A stretch of 64,000 nt of DNA from an uncultured Draconibacterium sp. (GTDB lineage Bacteria > Bacteroidota > Bacteroidia > Bacteroidales > Prolixibacteraceae). Each line of letters opens with the position of its first letter. Position 1 is the stretch's first letter. Location of the stretch: contig NZ_OY776414.1 of the NCBI RefSeq assembly GCF_963675585.1, forward strand, positions 227,001 through 291,000, read 5' to 3'. The notes beneath the pieces were generated by a model. It was not told the DNA's origin. It searched no databases and saw only the letters and a list, made by a program, of their open reading frames with translations. Of this stretch, positions 16,703 to 24,317 are shown in pieces. Made by a program: the position numbers and the translations under genes.

Positions 16703-18040
16703 ATGAGGAAAGAATTTTGGCAGGAGGATTTTGAAGTTTTAGGAAAGAATGACCTTAAAAGATTACAGGTAGAACGATTAAATGCGACAATTGAGCATGC
16801 TGCTCGTTCTCCTTATTACAAAGCACTTTTTCAACAAAAAAAAATACAGGCAGGCGATATAAAAGATATTGCTCAGATTCGGGATTTACCGTTTACCACA
16901 AAACAGGATTTGCGCGAGAATTTTCCATATGGCTTTTTAACACTGCCCAAAAAGGAAATTATTCGGCTGCACAGTTCCAGTGGAACGACCGGTAATCCGA
17001 CAGTGATTTTTCACAACCGTCACGATTTAAATTCATGGGCCAACTTAATGGCACGGTCGCTGTTTTGTGCCGGAGTTCGCGATACCGATGTTTTTCAGAA
17101 TATTTGTGGTTATGGCCTTTTTACAGGAGGTTTGGGTTTTCAGTATGGTATTGAAACCCTGGGTGCTTTGAGTATTCCGGCAGGTGCTGGTAATAGTTTA
17201 CGTCAGATTAAATTGATGCAGGACTACGGAACTACCGCCGCCCACGCCATTCCAAGTTATTTAGGTCGTTTGTACGAAGTTTTTCAATCGGCCGGACTTG
17301 ATCCGAAAAAAGATACAAAACTAAAAACACTGGTGATTGGAGCCGAGCCGCACACCGATGAACAGCGCAAACGTATTGAAGAAATGTTTGGGGTACGTGC
17401 ATTTAACTCGTTTGGTTTGTCGGAAATGAATGGCCCGGGTGTGGCTTTTGAATGCGAATACCAGAACGGTTTGCACATATGGGAAGATGCCTATGTGGTT
17501 GAAATTGTAAATCCTGATACGCTGGAACCGGTTGCTGACGGAGAATACGGAGAGTTGGTAATGACAACTTTAGACCGTCAGTCGATGCCGCTGATTCGCT
17601 ACCGCACACGCGATATCACCCGAATTATTCCCGGGGAATGTGAATGTGGCCGGACTCACCGCCGTATTGACCGGATTACCGGACGTTCGGATGACATGTT
17701 TATTATAAAAGGCTGCAACGTATTCCCGATGCAAATTGAAGGAGTGTTAATGAAAATCCCGGAAGTGGGTTCCGACTACCTGATTACACTTGTAACGCTA
17801 AACGGTACCGATGAAATGGTAGTGGAAGTGGAAGTAAAAAAGGAGTGGTTTAAAGGAGATATTCGTCGCCTGGATAATTTAACCAAAATGATTACGGCCC
17901 AAATTCGCGACGAGGTGCTGGCCAAACCCATTGTAAAACTGGTAGAACCCGGTTATATTCCAAAGTCGGAAGGAAAGGCAGTGCGGGTTGTGGATAACCG
18001 GACAAATGGAGTGAAGAAAGAAAATATTAGTTGCAGCTGA
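16703..18040 (+). CDS. paaK: phenylacetate-CoA ligase family protein (first copy)
   Basis: PaaK-type ligases convert an arylacetate, ATP and CoA to arylacetyl-CoA and AMP in the cytoplasm. The 445-residue length and architecture fit. The P-loop is SSSGTTGNPT (91-100), the adenylation core is SFGLSEMNGPG, the hinge RYRTRDI is present, and the C-terminal lysine lies in KSEGKAVRVV. The P-loop has Asn98 where most members, including the second copy here, have Lys; this may change activity or specificity. It begins 3 nt after the porin gene, and a tandem-ACT gene follows. The exact aryl substrate (phenyl-, indole- or hydroxyphenylacetate) is not determined. Confidence 0.9.
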   Translation: MRKEFWQEDFEVLGKNDLKRLQVERLNATIEHAARSPYYKALFQQKKIQAGDIKDIAQIRDLPFTTKQDLRENFPYGFLTLPKKEIIRLHSSSGTTGNPTVIFHNRHDLNSWANLMARSLFCAGVRDTDVFQNICGYGLFTGGLGFQYGIETLGALSIPAGAGNSLRQIKLMQDYGTTAAHAIPSYLGRLYEVFQSAGLDPKKDTKLKTLVIGAEPHTDEQRKRIEEMFGVRAFNSFGLSEMNGPGVAFECEYQNGLHIWEDAYVVEIVNPDTLEPVADGEYGELVMTTLDRQSMPLIRYRTRDITRIIPGECECGRTHRRIDRITGRSDDMFIIKGCNVFPMQIEGVLMKIPEVGSDYLITLVTLNGTDEMVVEVEVKKEWFKGDIRRLDNLTKMITAQIRDEVLAKPIVKLVEPGYIPKSEGKAVRVVDNRTNGVKKENISCS

Positions 18041-18115
18041 TACAAGAAACAAGGAGTAAATCTTTGTGACAATTGAACTGCAGGCATAAATAAAGAACTT
18101 AAACTTAGAATTAAA

Positions 18116-18550
18116 ATGGCATACGAAGTCTCCATATTTCTTGAAAATAAAATTGGCCATTTCGAGAGAATAACCAATGTTTTAAAAGAGACAGAAATTA
18201 ACATTCGGTCCATGGCGATCAACGACACAGTTAACGGTTGGGGAATTCTCAACTTGCTGGTGGATGATCCTGAAAAAGCATACGAGGCACTTTCTGAGAA
18301 AGGAATTTCGGTAGCTCTCAGAAAAGTTATTGCACTCGAAATGAAAGACGAAGCAGGTGGATTGGACGATTTACTAATGCAGGTTGCCCAGGCCAATGTC
18401 AATTTCAACAATGCGCTGGGACGCACCATTAAAGAAACAAATACTGCAATTCTTGTGCTGAATGTGGATGATTATGAAGAATCCATTGGCAAGTTAAATG
18501 CAAAAGGAATAAAAATTCTGGAAGATCAGAAAGTTTACGGAAACCAATAA
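18116..18550 (+). CDS. tandem ACT-domain protein (copy 1)
   Basis: This 144-residue protein consists of two ACT-type ligand-binding domains. The first starts at VSIFLENKIGHFERITNVL with a typical beta-alpha-beta pattern; the second starts near ALEMKDEAGGLDDLLMQVA. There is no catalytic or DNA-binding domain. ACT domains bind amino acids at interfaces, and stand-alone tandem ACT proteins are often encoded next to paaK. It is about 75 nt after paaK and upstream of the symporter pair. The likely role is sensing an aromatic amino acid and controlling the ligase or transporter, which is an inference from context. Two paralogues lie within 5 kb. Confidence 0.85.
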   Translation: MAYEVSIFLENKIGHFERITNVLKETEINIRSMAINDTVNGWGILNLLVDDPEKAYEALSEKGISVALRKVIALEMKDEAGGLDDLLMQVAQANVNFNNALGRTIKETNTAILVLNVDDYEESIGKLNAKGIKILEDQKVYGNQ

Positions 18551-18562
18551 AAATCAAATAAT

Positions 18563-18742
18563 ATGCTTGGAATACACGATCCCGGGATCTATCTCGGATA
18601 CCTTTTTTCAATACTTGGATTAATTGCCTGTATTGTGTACGGAATACTAAATTGGAACAAAGGTAGAGAAACTGATATTGACGAAATTCAGAAAGACCTG
18701 GAATGGGAGAGTAAGGATGAACAAACCAAAAGTGAAATTTAA
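18563..18742 (+). CDS. small accessory membrane protein of the symporter
   Basis: This 59-residue ORF runs from ATG 18563 to TAA 18742, between the ACT gene (12-nt gap) and the symporter gene (12-nt gap). It encodes a short N-terminus (MLGIHDPGIYLGYLF), one transmembrane helix (SILGLIACIVYGIL), then a charged cytoplasmic tail rich in Asp, Glu and Lys (DIDEIQKDLEWESKDEQ). Small single-helix proteins of this design are known as accessory subunits of sodium:solute symporters. The tight spacing, membrane topology and clean codon pattern support a real gene that length-limited ORF calling would miss. Confidence 0.82.
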   Translation: MLGIHDPGIYLGYLFSILGLIACIVYGILNWNKGRETDIDEIQKDLEWESKDEQTKSEI

Positions 18743-18754
18743 TAAAGAACGATT

Positions 18755-20341
18755 ATGAATACATTTGTTTTAGGATTGGTAGTTGTTGTTTATTTACTGG
18801 CTATCGCTTTTCTCGGATATCGTGGTTACAAGCAAACCAAAAGTGCAAAAGATTATTTACTGGCAGGTCGCGATATTCATCCCTTTGTAATGGCCATGTC
18901 GTATGGTGCTACTTTTATTTCAACTTCAGCGATTATCGGATTTGGAGGAATTGCCGGAGTTTATGGAATGGGACTTATCTGGCTGACTGCCTTAAACATC
19001 ATTGTGGGGGTTTTTATTGCTTTTATCTTTTTTGGGCGCGTAACCCGAAAAATGGGGCATAATTTGGATGCACACACATTCCCTGAATTTTTAGGAAACC
19101 GTTTTCAATCCAAGAAAATACAAATAATAAGTGGTGCAATAATATTTATTTCGATGCCGCTTTATGCTGCGGTTGTTTTAATTGGCGGGGCCCGCTTTAT
19201 CGAAAGTATTTTTGAGATCGATTTCTCGCTGGCACTTACATTTTTCTCAATTATTATTGCGGCTTATGTAATTGCCGGAGGTTTAAAAGGCGTAATGTAC
19301 ACCGATGCGTTGCAGGGATCAATCATGTTTTTGAGTCTCTTCTTTTTGCTGATTGTAACCTATGTAAAACTGGGCGGTGTTTCTGCTGCGCACGAGGCAC
19401 TTACCAATATGGTTAACCTGGTACCTGAAAGTTTAACGGCCAAAGGACACGAAGGATGGACTGTTTTTCCAAAAATGAATTCGGCCTGGTGGTGGGCGCT
19501 AACTACTAATATTATTTTAGGAGTTGGAATTGGTGTACTGGCACAGCCTCAGTTGGTGGTGCGTTTTATGACCGTTAAAAGTAACCGCGAATTAAACCGG
19601 GCGGTTCTAATCGGAGGTATATTTATTTTTGTAGCCACCGGATTTATTTTTACAGTGGGTGCTTTAACCAACCTTTTCTTTTACAACGAATCGGGGCAGT
19701 TGGCAATCCAGGTTGCACAAGGAAACGTCGATTTAATTATTCCTGAATACATAAGTGCGGCAATGCCCGAATGGTTTGTGTACCTGTTTATGCTTGCACT
19801 GCTTTCGGCAGGAATGTCAACTTTAAGTTCTCAATTTCATACCATGGGAACCTCGCTGGGGCGCGATTTTATCGAAAACGTATTCCCGAATAAAAAGATT
19901 GATTCCATGATGATCTCGAAAATAGGAATTATTGTGGCCATTCTCATTAGTATAATTATCGGTTACAAATTGCCCGGAAGTATTATTGCGCGCGGAACAG
20001 CCATCTTTTTTGGCATTTGTGCAGCCACATTTTTGCCTGTTTATTTTGGTGCCCTATACTGGAAACGGGTAACAAAAACGGCAGCGCTATGGAGTATTCT
20101 TACCGGTTTAATTGCAAGTGCATTTTCTCTTGCATTTATGCATGTAAAAGAATCGGAACCACTGGGAATTTGTCAGGCTATTTTTGGCAAACCAACACTG
20201 GCCAGCGATTTTCCCTGGATGATTGTCGATCCGATTTTAATTGCAATGCCAATTTCAATTGTTGTTTTGATCGTTGTTTCCTTAACAACTCAAAAAACGT
20301 CCGACGAACATCTGGCAGCTTGTTACAAGGGAATAAAATAG
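18755..20341 (+). CDS. sodium:solute symporter (SSS family)
   Basis: This 528-residue inner-membrane protein has about 13 helices and the SSS fold. The N-terminal block is KSAKDYLLAGRDIHPFVMAM, followed by GATFISTSAIIGFGG (sodium-site region), AYVIAGGLKGVMYTDALQG in the middle and SAGMSTLSSQFHTMGTSLGRD near residue 350. The family couples solute uptake to Na+. Its position between ACT proteins and two aryl-CoA ligases suggests uptake of an aryl acid such as phenylacetate, but SSS substrates cannot be read from sequence. It is co-transcribed with the 59-residue accessory protein and ACT copy 1. Confidence 0.9.
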   Translation: MNTFVLGLVVVVYLLAIAFLGYRGYKQTKSAKDYLLAGRDIHPFVMAMSYGATFISTSAIIGFGGIAGVYGMGLIWLTALNIIVGVFIAFIFFGRVTRKMGHNLDAHTFPEFLGNRFQSKKIQIISGAIIFISMPLYAAVVLIGGARFIESIFEIDFSLALTFFSIIIAAYVIAGGLKGVMYTDALQGSIMFLSLFFLLIVTYVKLGGVSAAHEALTNMVNLVPESLTAKGHEGWTVFPKMNSAWWWALTTNIILGVGIGVLAQPQLVVRFMTVKSNRELNRAVLIGGIFIFVATGFIFTVGALTNLFFYNESGQLAIQVAQGNVDLIIPEYISAAMPEWFVYLFMLALLSAGMSTLSSQFHTMGTSLGRDFIENVFPNKKIDSMMISKIGIIVAILISIIIGYKLPGSIIARGTAIFFGICAATFLPVYFGALYWKRVTKTAALWSILTGLIASAFSLAFMHVKESEPLGICQAIFGKPTLASDFPWMIVDPILIAMPISIVVLIVVSLTTQKTSDEHLAACYKGIK

Positions 20342-20433
20342 CAATTTATAATATGAGTTCTGTTATGCCTTTTTTAAAAGAATACTTTTAAATTTACCTA
20401 TGGCATTTATTTCTCATCAGTAAAACTAAAATT

Positions 20434-20865
20434 ATGGCATTTGAAATTTCCATTTTTCTCGAAAACAAAATATCCCATTTCGAATCGGTTACCGGGCTTT
20501 TGAAAAAAGAATCAATCAACATCCGCTCATTAACCTTAAACAATATGGCGCATGGTTGGGGAGTGTTAAACCTTTTGGTCGATCAACCCGAAAAAGCTTA
20601 CAAAGTGCTGGCTGAAAAAGGAAACTCGGTTACCATGCACGAAGTAATTGCACTCGAAATGAAAGATGAAACCGGAGGACTGGACGAATTGCTTGTAAAA
20701 ATTGCACGTTCCGGAATTCACATCGACAGTGCATACACACGATTGATTTCGGAAACGCACATGGCCATTTTATTACTCGAAGTTCCCGATGTACTCGAAG
20801 CAATCAGAAGGCTGGAAGTGAATCATGTCCATATTTTAGATGATAAAACCGTTTACGGAAAATAA
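20434..20865 (+). CDS. tandem ACT-domain protein (copy 2)
   Basis: This 143-residue paralogue of the gene at 18116 starts AFEISIFLENKISHFESVTG, and its second domain starts at ALEMKDETGGLDELLVK. The strong similarity of both halves shows a local duplication. The surface of the second domain differs (for example IHIDSAYTRLISETHMAI), which could give a different ligand. It follows the symporter by 92 nt and precedes a decayed repeat and the second ligase. The proposed role as an aromatic amino acid sensor is an inference from domain type and neighbourhood. Confidence 0.85.
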   Translation: MAFEISIFLENKISHFESVTGLLKKESINIRSLTLNNMAHGWGVLNLLVDQPEKAYKVLAEKGNSVTMHEVIALEMKDETGGLDELLVKIARSGIHIDSAYTRLISETHMAILLLEVPDVLEAIRRLEVNHVHILDDKTVYGK

Positions 20866-20872
20866 AAGAAAG

Positions 20873-20957
20873 AATTCACTCGGATTACCCGGATTACGCG
20901 AATAGCATAGATAATACTGTTTGAATTTAGCGTTAATCTGCGAAATCAGCGAGAAGC
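20873..20957. repeat. decayed intergenic repeat
   Basis: ACTCGGATTACCCGGATTAC and GCGTTAATCTGCGAAATCAG resemble the widespread Bacteroidota intergenic repeat built on GGATTA / TTAATCTGCGAAATCTGCGAGA. It sits between ACT copy 2 and the second paaK, inside the operon-like run. Confidence 0.55.
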
Positions 20958-20979
20958 AAAATTAAATCAACATATACTT

Positions 20980-22278
20980 ATGATTTGGAACGAAAAAATT
21001 GAATGTGCCTCGCGTGACGAAATGGCGGCCATTCAAGGCGAAAGACTAATACAAACTGTTCAGCGTATTTACCACAATATTCCCAGTTACCGCTCAAAAA
21101 TGCAGGAAATTGGCATGTTGCCGGGCGATGTGCGTTCAATTGATGATCTGAAAAAATTACCATTTACAAATAAAACCGATCTGCGCGATAACTATCCCTT
21201 CGGAATGTTTACGGTTCCCATGAGTGAAATTGTGCGTGTGCATGCCAGCTCAGGAACAACCGGAAAACCGACAGTTGTGGGTTACACCCGAAACGACCTG
21301 AATATGTGGGCCGATGTGGTAACACGTACGCTATGTATGGCTGGAGTTAGCCGCAACGACATTGTTCAGGTAGCGTACGGTTACGGTTTGTTTACCGGAG
21401 GATTGGGTATGCATTACGGAACTGAAAACCTCGGAGCTACCGTAATCCCGATTTCGGGGGGAAATACACAAAAACAAATTCAGCTGATGCAGGATTTTGG
21501 AACTTCGGTAATTGCTTGTACGCCTTCGTACGCGCTCTTTTTATCCGAAGTGATGAACGATATGGGAATTGATCCGGCAGATTTGAATTTACGTGTTGGT
21601 ATTTTTGGTGCCGAGCCCTGGAGCGAAAGTATGCGTAAAGAAATTGAGGCGAAACTTAAGTTGAAAGCAATTGATATTTATGGTTTAAGTGAAGTAATTG
21701 GGCCGGGTGTTTCGTGCGAGTGCGAACACCAGGTTGGAATGCACATTAACGAAGACCATTTTGTACCTGAAATCATTAATCCGGATACGTTTGAACCCGT
21801 TGAGCCTGGCGAAGTGGGAGAGTTGGTATTTTCAACGGTTACCAAAGAAGGTATCCCGATTCTGCGTTACCGCACCCGCGATTTAACACGGCTTATTTAC
21901 GATGAATGTGAGTGCGGACGTACGTTGGTTCGAATGGAAAAATGCAAAGGACGTTCCGACGATATGTTGATTATTCGTGGTGTAAATGTATTCCCGTCGC
22001 AAATTGAAACCGTACTGCTCGAAATGAGTGAGACCGAACCGCATTACTTATTAATTGTTGAGCGCGAAGGTACGCTGGATGTACTGAAGTTGATGGTGGA
22101 GGTGCAGGAACAGTTTTTCTCGGATGAAATCCGTCAGTTGGAGGGATTAAAGAAAAAAATCAAACACAATATTCAAAGTTTGTTGGGCATTTCGGTTGAT
22201 GTAAAACTGGTTGAGCCCAAAACAATTGAGCGCACCGCAGGTAAAGCAAAACGTGTAATTGATAACCGCAAAATTTAA
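20980..22278 (+). CDS. paaK: phenylacetate-CoA ligase family protein (second copy)
   Basis: This 432-residue ligase catalyses ATP-dependent CoA thioester formation with an arylacetate. It has the standard P-loop [12 protein letters not shown] (Lys96), the adenylation core [19 protein letters not shown], the [10 protein letters not shown] hinge and the C-terminal lysine in [14 protein letters not shown]. It aligns along its full length with the copy at 16703 but keeps the canonical P-loop lysine, so it is the more certain active enzyme. A third ACT gene begins 4 nt after its stop. The pair PaaK-ACT is thus repeated twice in this island. Confidence 0.92.
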   Translation: MIWNEKIECASRDEMAAIQGERLIQTVQRIYHNIPSYRSKMQEIGMLPGDVRSIDDLKKLPFTNKTDLRDNYPFGMFTVPMSEIVRVHASSGTTGKPTVVGYTRNDLNMWADVVTRTLCMAGVSRNDIVQVAYGYGLFTGGLGMHYGTENLGATVIPISGGNTQKQIQLMQDFGTSVIACTPSYALFLSEVMNDMGIDPADLNLRVGIFGAEPWSESMRKEIEAKLKLKAIDIYGLSEVIGPGVSCECEHQVGMHINEDHFVPEIINPDTFEPVEPGEVGELVFSTVTKEGIPILRYRTRDLTRLIYDECECGRTLVRMEKCKGRSDDMLIIRGVNVFPSQIETVLLEMSETEPHYLLIVEREGTLDVLKLMVEVQEQFFSDEIRQLEGLKKKIKHNIQSLLGISVDVKLVEPKTIERTAGKAKRVIDNRKI

Positions 22279-22282
22279 AGCC

Positions 22283-22711
22283 ATGATCATAAAACAAGTA
22301 TCTGTATTTCTTGAAAATAAATCGGGAAGGTTAAACGAAGTCACAAAAATATTGAGTGACGTTGACATAAATATTTCAGCATTTACAATTGCCGATACAT
22401 CTGACTTTGGGATTTTGAGGATGATTGTATCCGATCCTGATAGAGCCTGTGAAACTCTAAAACAAAATGAGTTTTCGGTACAAACCACCGAAGTTGTTTT
22501 GGCGAAAACACCAAATAAGGCGGGTAGCCTGTCCAAACTTTTGGATATTCTACAGAAAGAGGAAGTGTTTATAGAATACATGTATGCGTTCTCGATGAAT
22601 GACGACGGAGCAGTGACTGTAATTCGTCCGACCAGAATTGAACGTTGTGTTGAAATGCTCCAAAAACACAAGACGGAACTTGTTCGGGCAAGCGAACTTT
22701 ATAGCCTATAA
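22283..22711 (+). CDS. tandem ACT-domain protein (copy 3)
   Basis: This 142-residue protein was started at the ATG at 22283; an in-frame start at 22259 would overlap paaK. ACT domain 1 begins KQVSVFLENKSGRLNEVTKI and domain 2 begins near LAKTPNKAGSLSKLLDIL. It is more distant from copies 1 and 2 and resembles the ACT proteins commonly paired with PaaK and IOR in other anaerobes. It is 4 nt from paaK, hence surely co-expressed. It lacks any other domain. Amino acid sensing is inferred from the family. Confidence 0.87.
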   Translation: MIIKQVSVFLENKSGRLNEVTKILSDVDINISAFTIADTSDFGILRMIVSDPDRACETLKQNEFSVQTTEVVLAKTPNKAGSLSKLLDILQKEEVFIEYMYAFSMNDDGAVTVIRPTRIERCVEMLQKHKTELVRASELYSL

Positions 22712-22765
22712 TTTTAAATTTATCTTCAATACCAGGCAAAACCCGTAATCTAAACTCATAATTTA

Positions 22766-22773
22766 TATCTTTG
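22766..22773 (+). promoter_or_regulatory. candidate -7 box TATCTTTG
   Basis: A good TAnnTTTG match ending 19 nt before the pheA ATG, suggesting pheA starts a new transcript. Confidence 0.55.
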
Positions 22774-22792
22774 GGTTTAGTTAATAATTTAT

Positions 22793-23623
22793 ATGAAACG
22801 GATAGCAATACAGGGAATCGCAGGCTCTTTTCATGAAGATGCGGCCCAAAGATATTTTGAGGATGAGGTTGAGGTAGTTGAATGTAAGTCATTTACCACT
22901 GTTTGTGAATTTATCGATGCCGATAAAGTTGATTTTGCTGTAATGGCTATAGAAAACTCAATTGCAGGTAGTTTATTAAACAATTACCAGTTAATTCGCG
23001 ATTATCATTTACGTATTATAGGTGAGATTTACATCCATATTTCGATGAATTTGCTTGTAAACGATGGTGTGGAAGCAAAAGACATTGGACACATTCATTC
23101 GCACCCGATAGCATTGCAGCAATGTATGGAATACATTGAGCAGTTTTATCCGAATGCACAGCTGCATGAAAAGCTGGATACTGCTGCTTCATCGAAGTTG
23201 ATCGCTGCTGAGAAGTTGACAAATGCCGCTTCAATTGCAAACTTGCGTTCTGCCGATTTATATGGATTAAAAATTCTGGATACCGGAATTGAAACCAACA
23301 AAAAAAATTACACACGTTTTCTTATTCTTTCTAAGCATGGAAATCCTACGGTTGGAACAAATAAGGCTTCTGTGTGTTTTGAAGTTGGGCACTTTTATGG
23401 CGCCTTGGCAAGGGTGTTAAATACATTTGCCGAAAACGAAATTAACCTGACTAAAATTCAGTCGGTGCCAAAAATTGGAAAGCCCAACGAATATACCTTT
23501 CATGTTGATATTGAATGGGATAAACCTGAAAATTACGACAGAGCAATTCATCAGGTTTTAAAAAGTGCTTCCAGTCTTTCAATATTGGGAGAGTACACAA
23601 AAGGAAATTTACATAATCAGTAA
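22793..23623 (+). CDS. pheA: prephenate dehydratase
   Basis: The enzyme converts prephenate to phenylpyruvate, water and CO2 in phenylalanine biosynthesis. The 276-residue protein starts with IAIQGIAGSFHEDAAQRYF and has AIENSIAGSLLNNYQLI and the catalytic TRF motif in NYTRFLIL near residue 180. A C-terminal ACT domain follows, beginning at ASVCFEVGHFYGALARVL, and senses phenylalanine in this family; the usual ESRP motif is replaced by QSVP. There is no chorismate mutase fusion. Phenylpyruvate is also the IOR substrate or product, so this enzyme connects the chorismate route with the aryl-acid route next door. Confidence 0.93.
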   Translation: MKRIAIQGIAGSFHEDAAQRYFEDEVEVVECKSFTTVCEFIDADKVDFAVMAIENSIAGSLLNNYQLIRDYHLRIIGEIYIHISMNLLVNDGVEAKDIGHIHSHPIALQQCMEYIEQFYPNAQLHEKLDTAASSKLIAAEKLTNAASIANLRSADLYGLKILDTGIETNKKNYTRFLILSKHGNPTVGTNKASVCFEVGHFYGALARVLNTFAENEINLTKIQSVPKIGKPNEYTFHVDIEWDKPENYDRAIHQVLKSASSLSILGEYTKGNLHNQ

Positions 23624-23641
23624 CAATTTAAACTGTTAGAG

Positions 23642-24166
23642 ATGAGCAAAATAGCAATTTTTTATGGCCCTGTTGGCGGTGCAGTAAACCGCGTAGCCGA
23701 TATGATTAAGGCAAAAATTGGCGAAGATAAAGTTGACCTGGTAGAAGTTAAAGGAGCTACAGCAGACGATCTGAACAAATACGACAAAATTATATTCGGC
23801 CTTTCAACCGTTGGAAAAGATACCTGGGATTCGGATTTCTCAACCAACGACTGGGGAAAATTTATGCCCGAAATTTCAAAAGCTGATTACAGCGAAAAAA
23901 CTGTGGCTGTTTACGGTTTAGGCGACCATGTAACTTATGCACATGCTTTTGTAGATCACATTGGTTTACTGGGCAAAGAGCTGATGAATAACGGTGCGGT
24001 ACTGGTTGGCCCGGTTGACACTGAAGGTTATGTTTTTGACGAATCGGATGCAGTAGTTGACGGTAAATTTATTGGTCTTCCGCTGGATGAAGATTTCGAA
24101 CCTGAATTAACGGAAGAACGTGTGGAAGCATGGCTTGAAGTTCTTAAACCTGATTTCGGATTTTAA
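23642..24166 (+). CDS. flavodoxin-like protein with unusual phosphate loop
   Basis: This 174-residue, acidic protein has a flavodoxin fold: strand 1 KIAIFYGP, the later DKIIFGLSTVGKDTWDSDF and VAVYGLGDHVTYAHAF. The segments GLSTVGKDTWDSDF and GLGDHVTYAHAF match the isoalloxazine-binding loops of long-chain flavodoxins. The FMN phosphate loop, normally T/S-x-T-G-x-T, reads GPVGGAVN here. It may bind FMN differently or not at all. Placed between pheA and the aminotransferase, and near an IorA without ferredoxin domains, it could be the electron carrier for the oxidoreductases. That role is inferred. Confidence 0.82.
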   Translation: MSKIAIFYGPVGGAVNRVADMIKAKIGEDKVDLVEVKGATADDLNKYDKIIFGLSTVGKDTWDSDFSTNDWGKFMPEISKADYSEKTVAVYGLGDHVTYAHAFVDHIGLLGKELMNNGAVLVGPVDTEGYVFDESDAVVDGKFIGLPLDEDFEPELTEERVEAWLEVLKPDFGF

Positions 24167-24188
24167 TAGATTAAGTTAAAATATTTCT

Positions 24189-24265
24189 GTCATTTCGAAT
24201 GAGAGATACGAACGAGAAATCTGTATTTTGAAACGGATTTCTCCTCATACTTCGTCGAAATAACA
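24189..24265. repeat. palindromic intergenic repeat
   Basis: GTCATTTCGAATGAGAGATA and its decayed inverse (…ACTTCGTCGAAATAACA) form long arms around a short loop; the inner pair is GAGAAATCTG/CGGATTTCTC. This type of element is common in intergenic spaces of Bacteroidota. It separates the flavodoxin-like and aminotransferase genes. Confidence 0.65.
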
Positions 24266-24317
24266 ATAAGTTTAGAGGCGATTTCAACTCTGAACTTTCA
24301 ATTCTGAAATTTTTAAA

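Noticed and set aside
18061-18082. Third Crp/Fnr-like site TTTGTGAC-AATT-GAACTGCA between paaK and ACT copy 1
   Set aside because: Only the left half matches; the right half is not symmetric with it, and it is within an operon.
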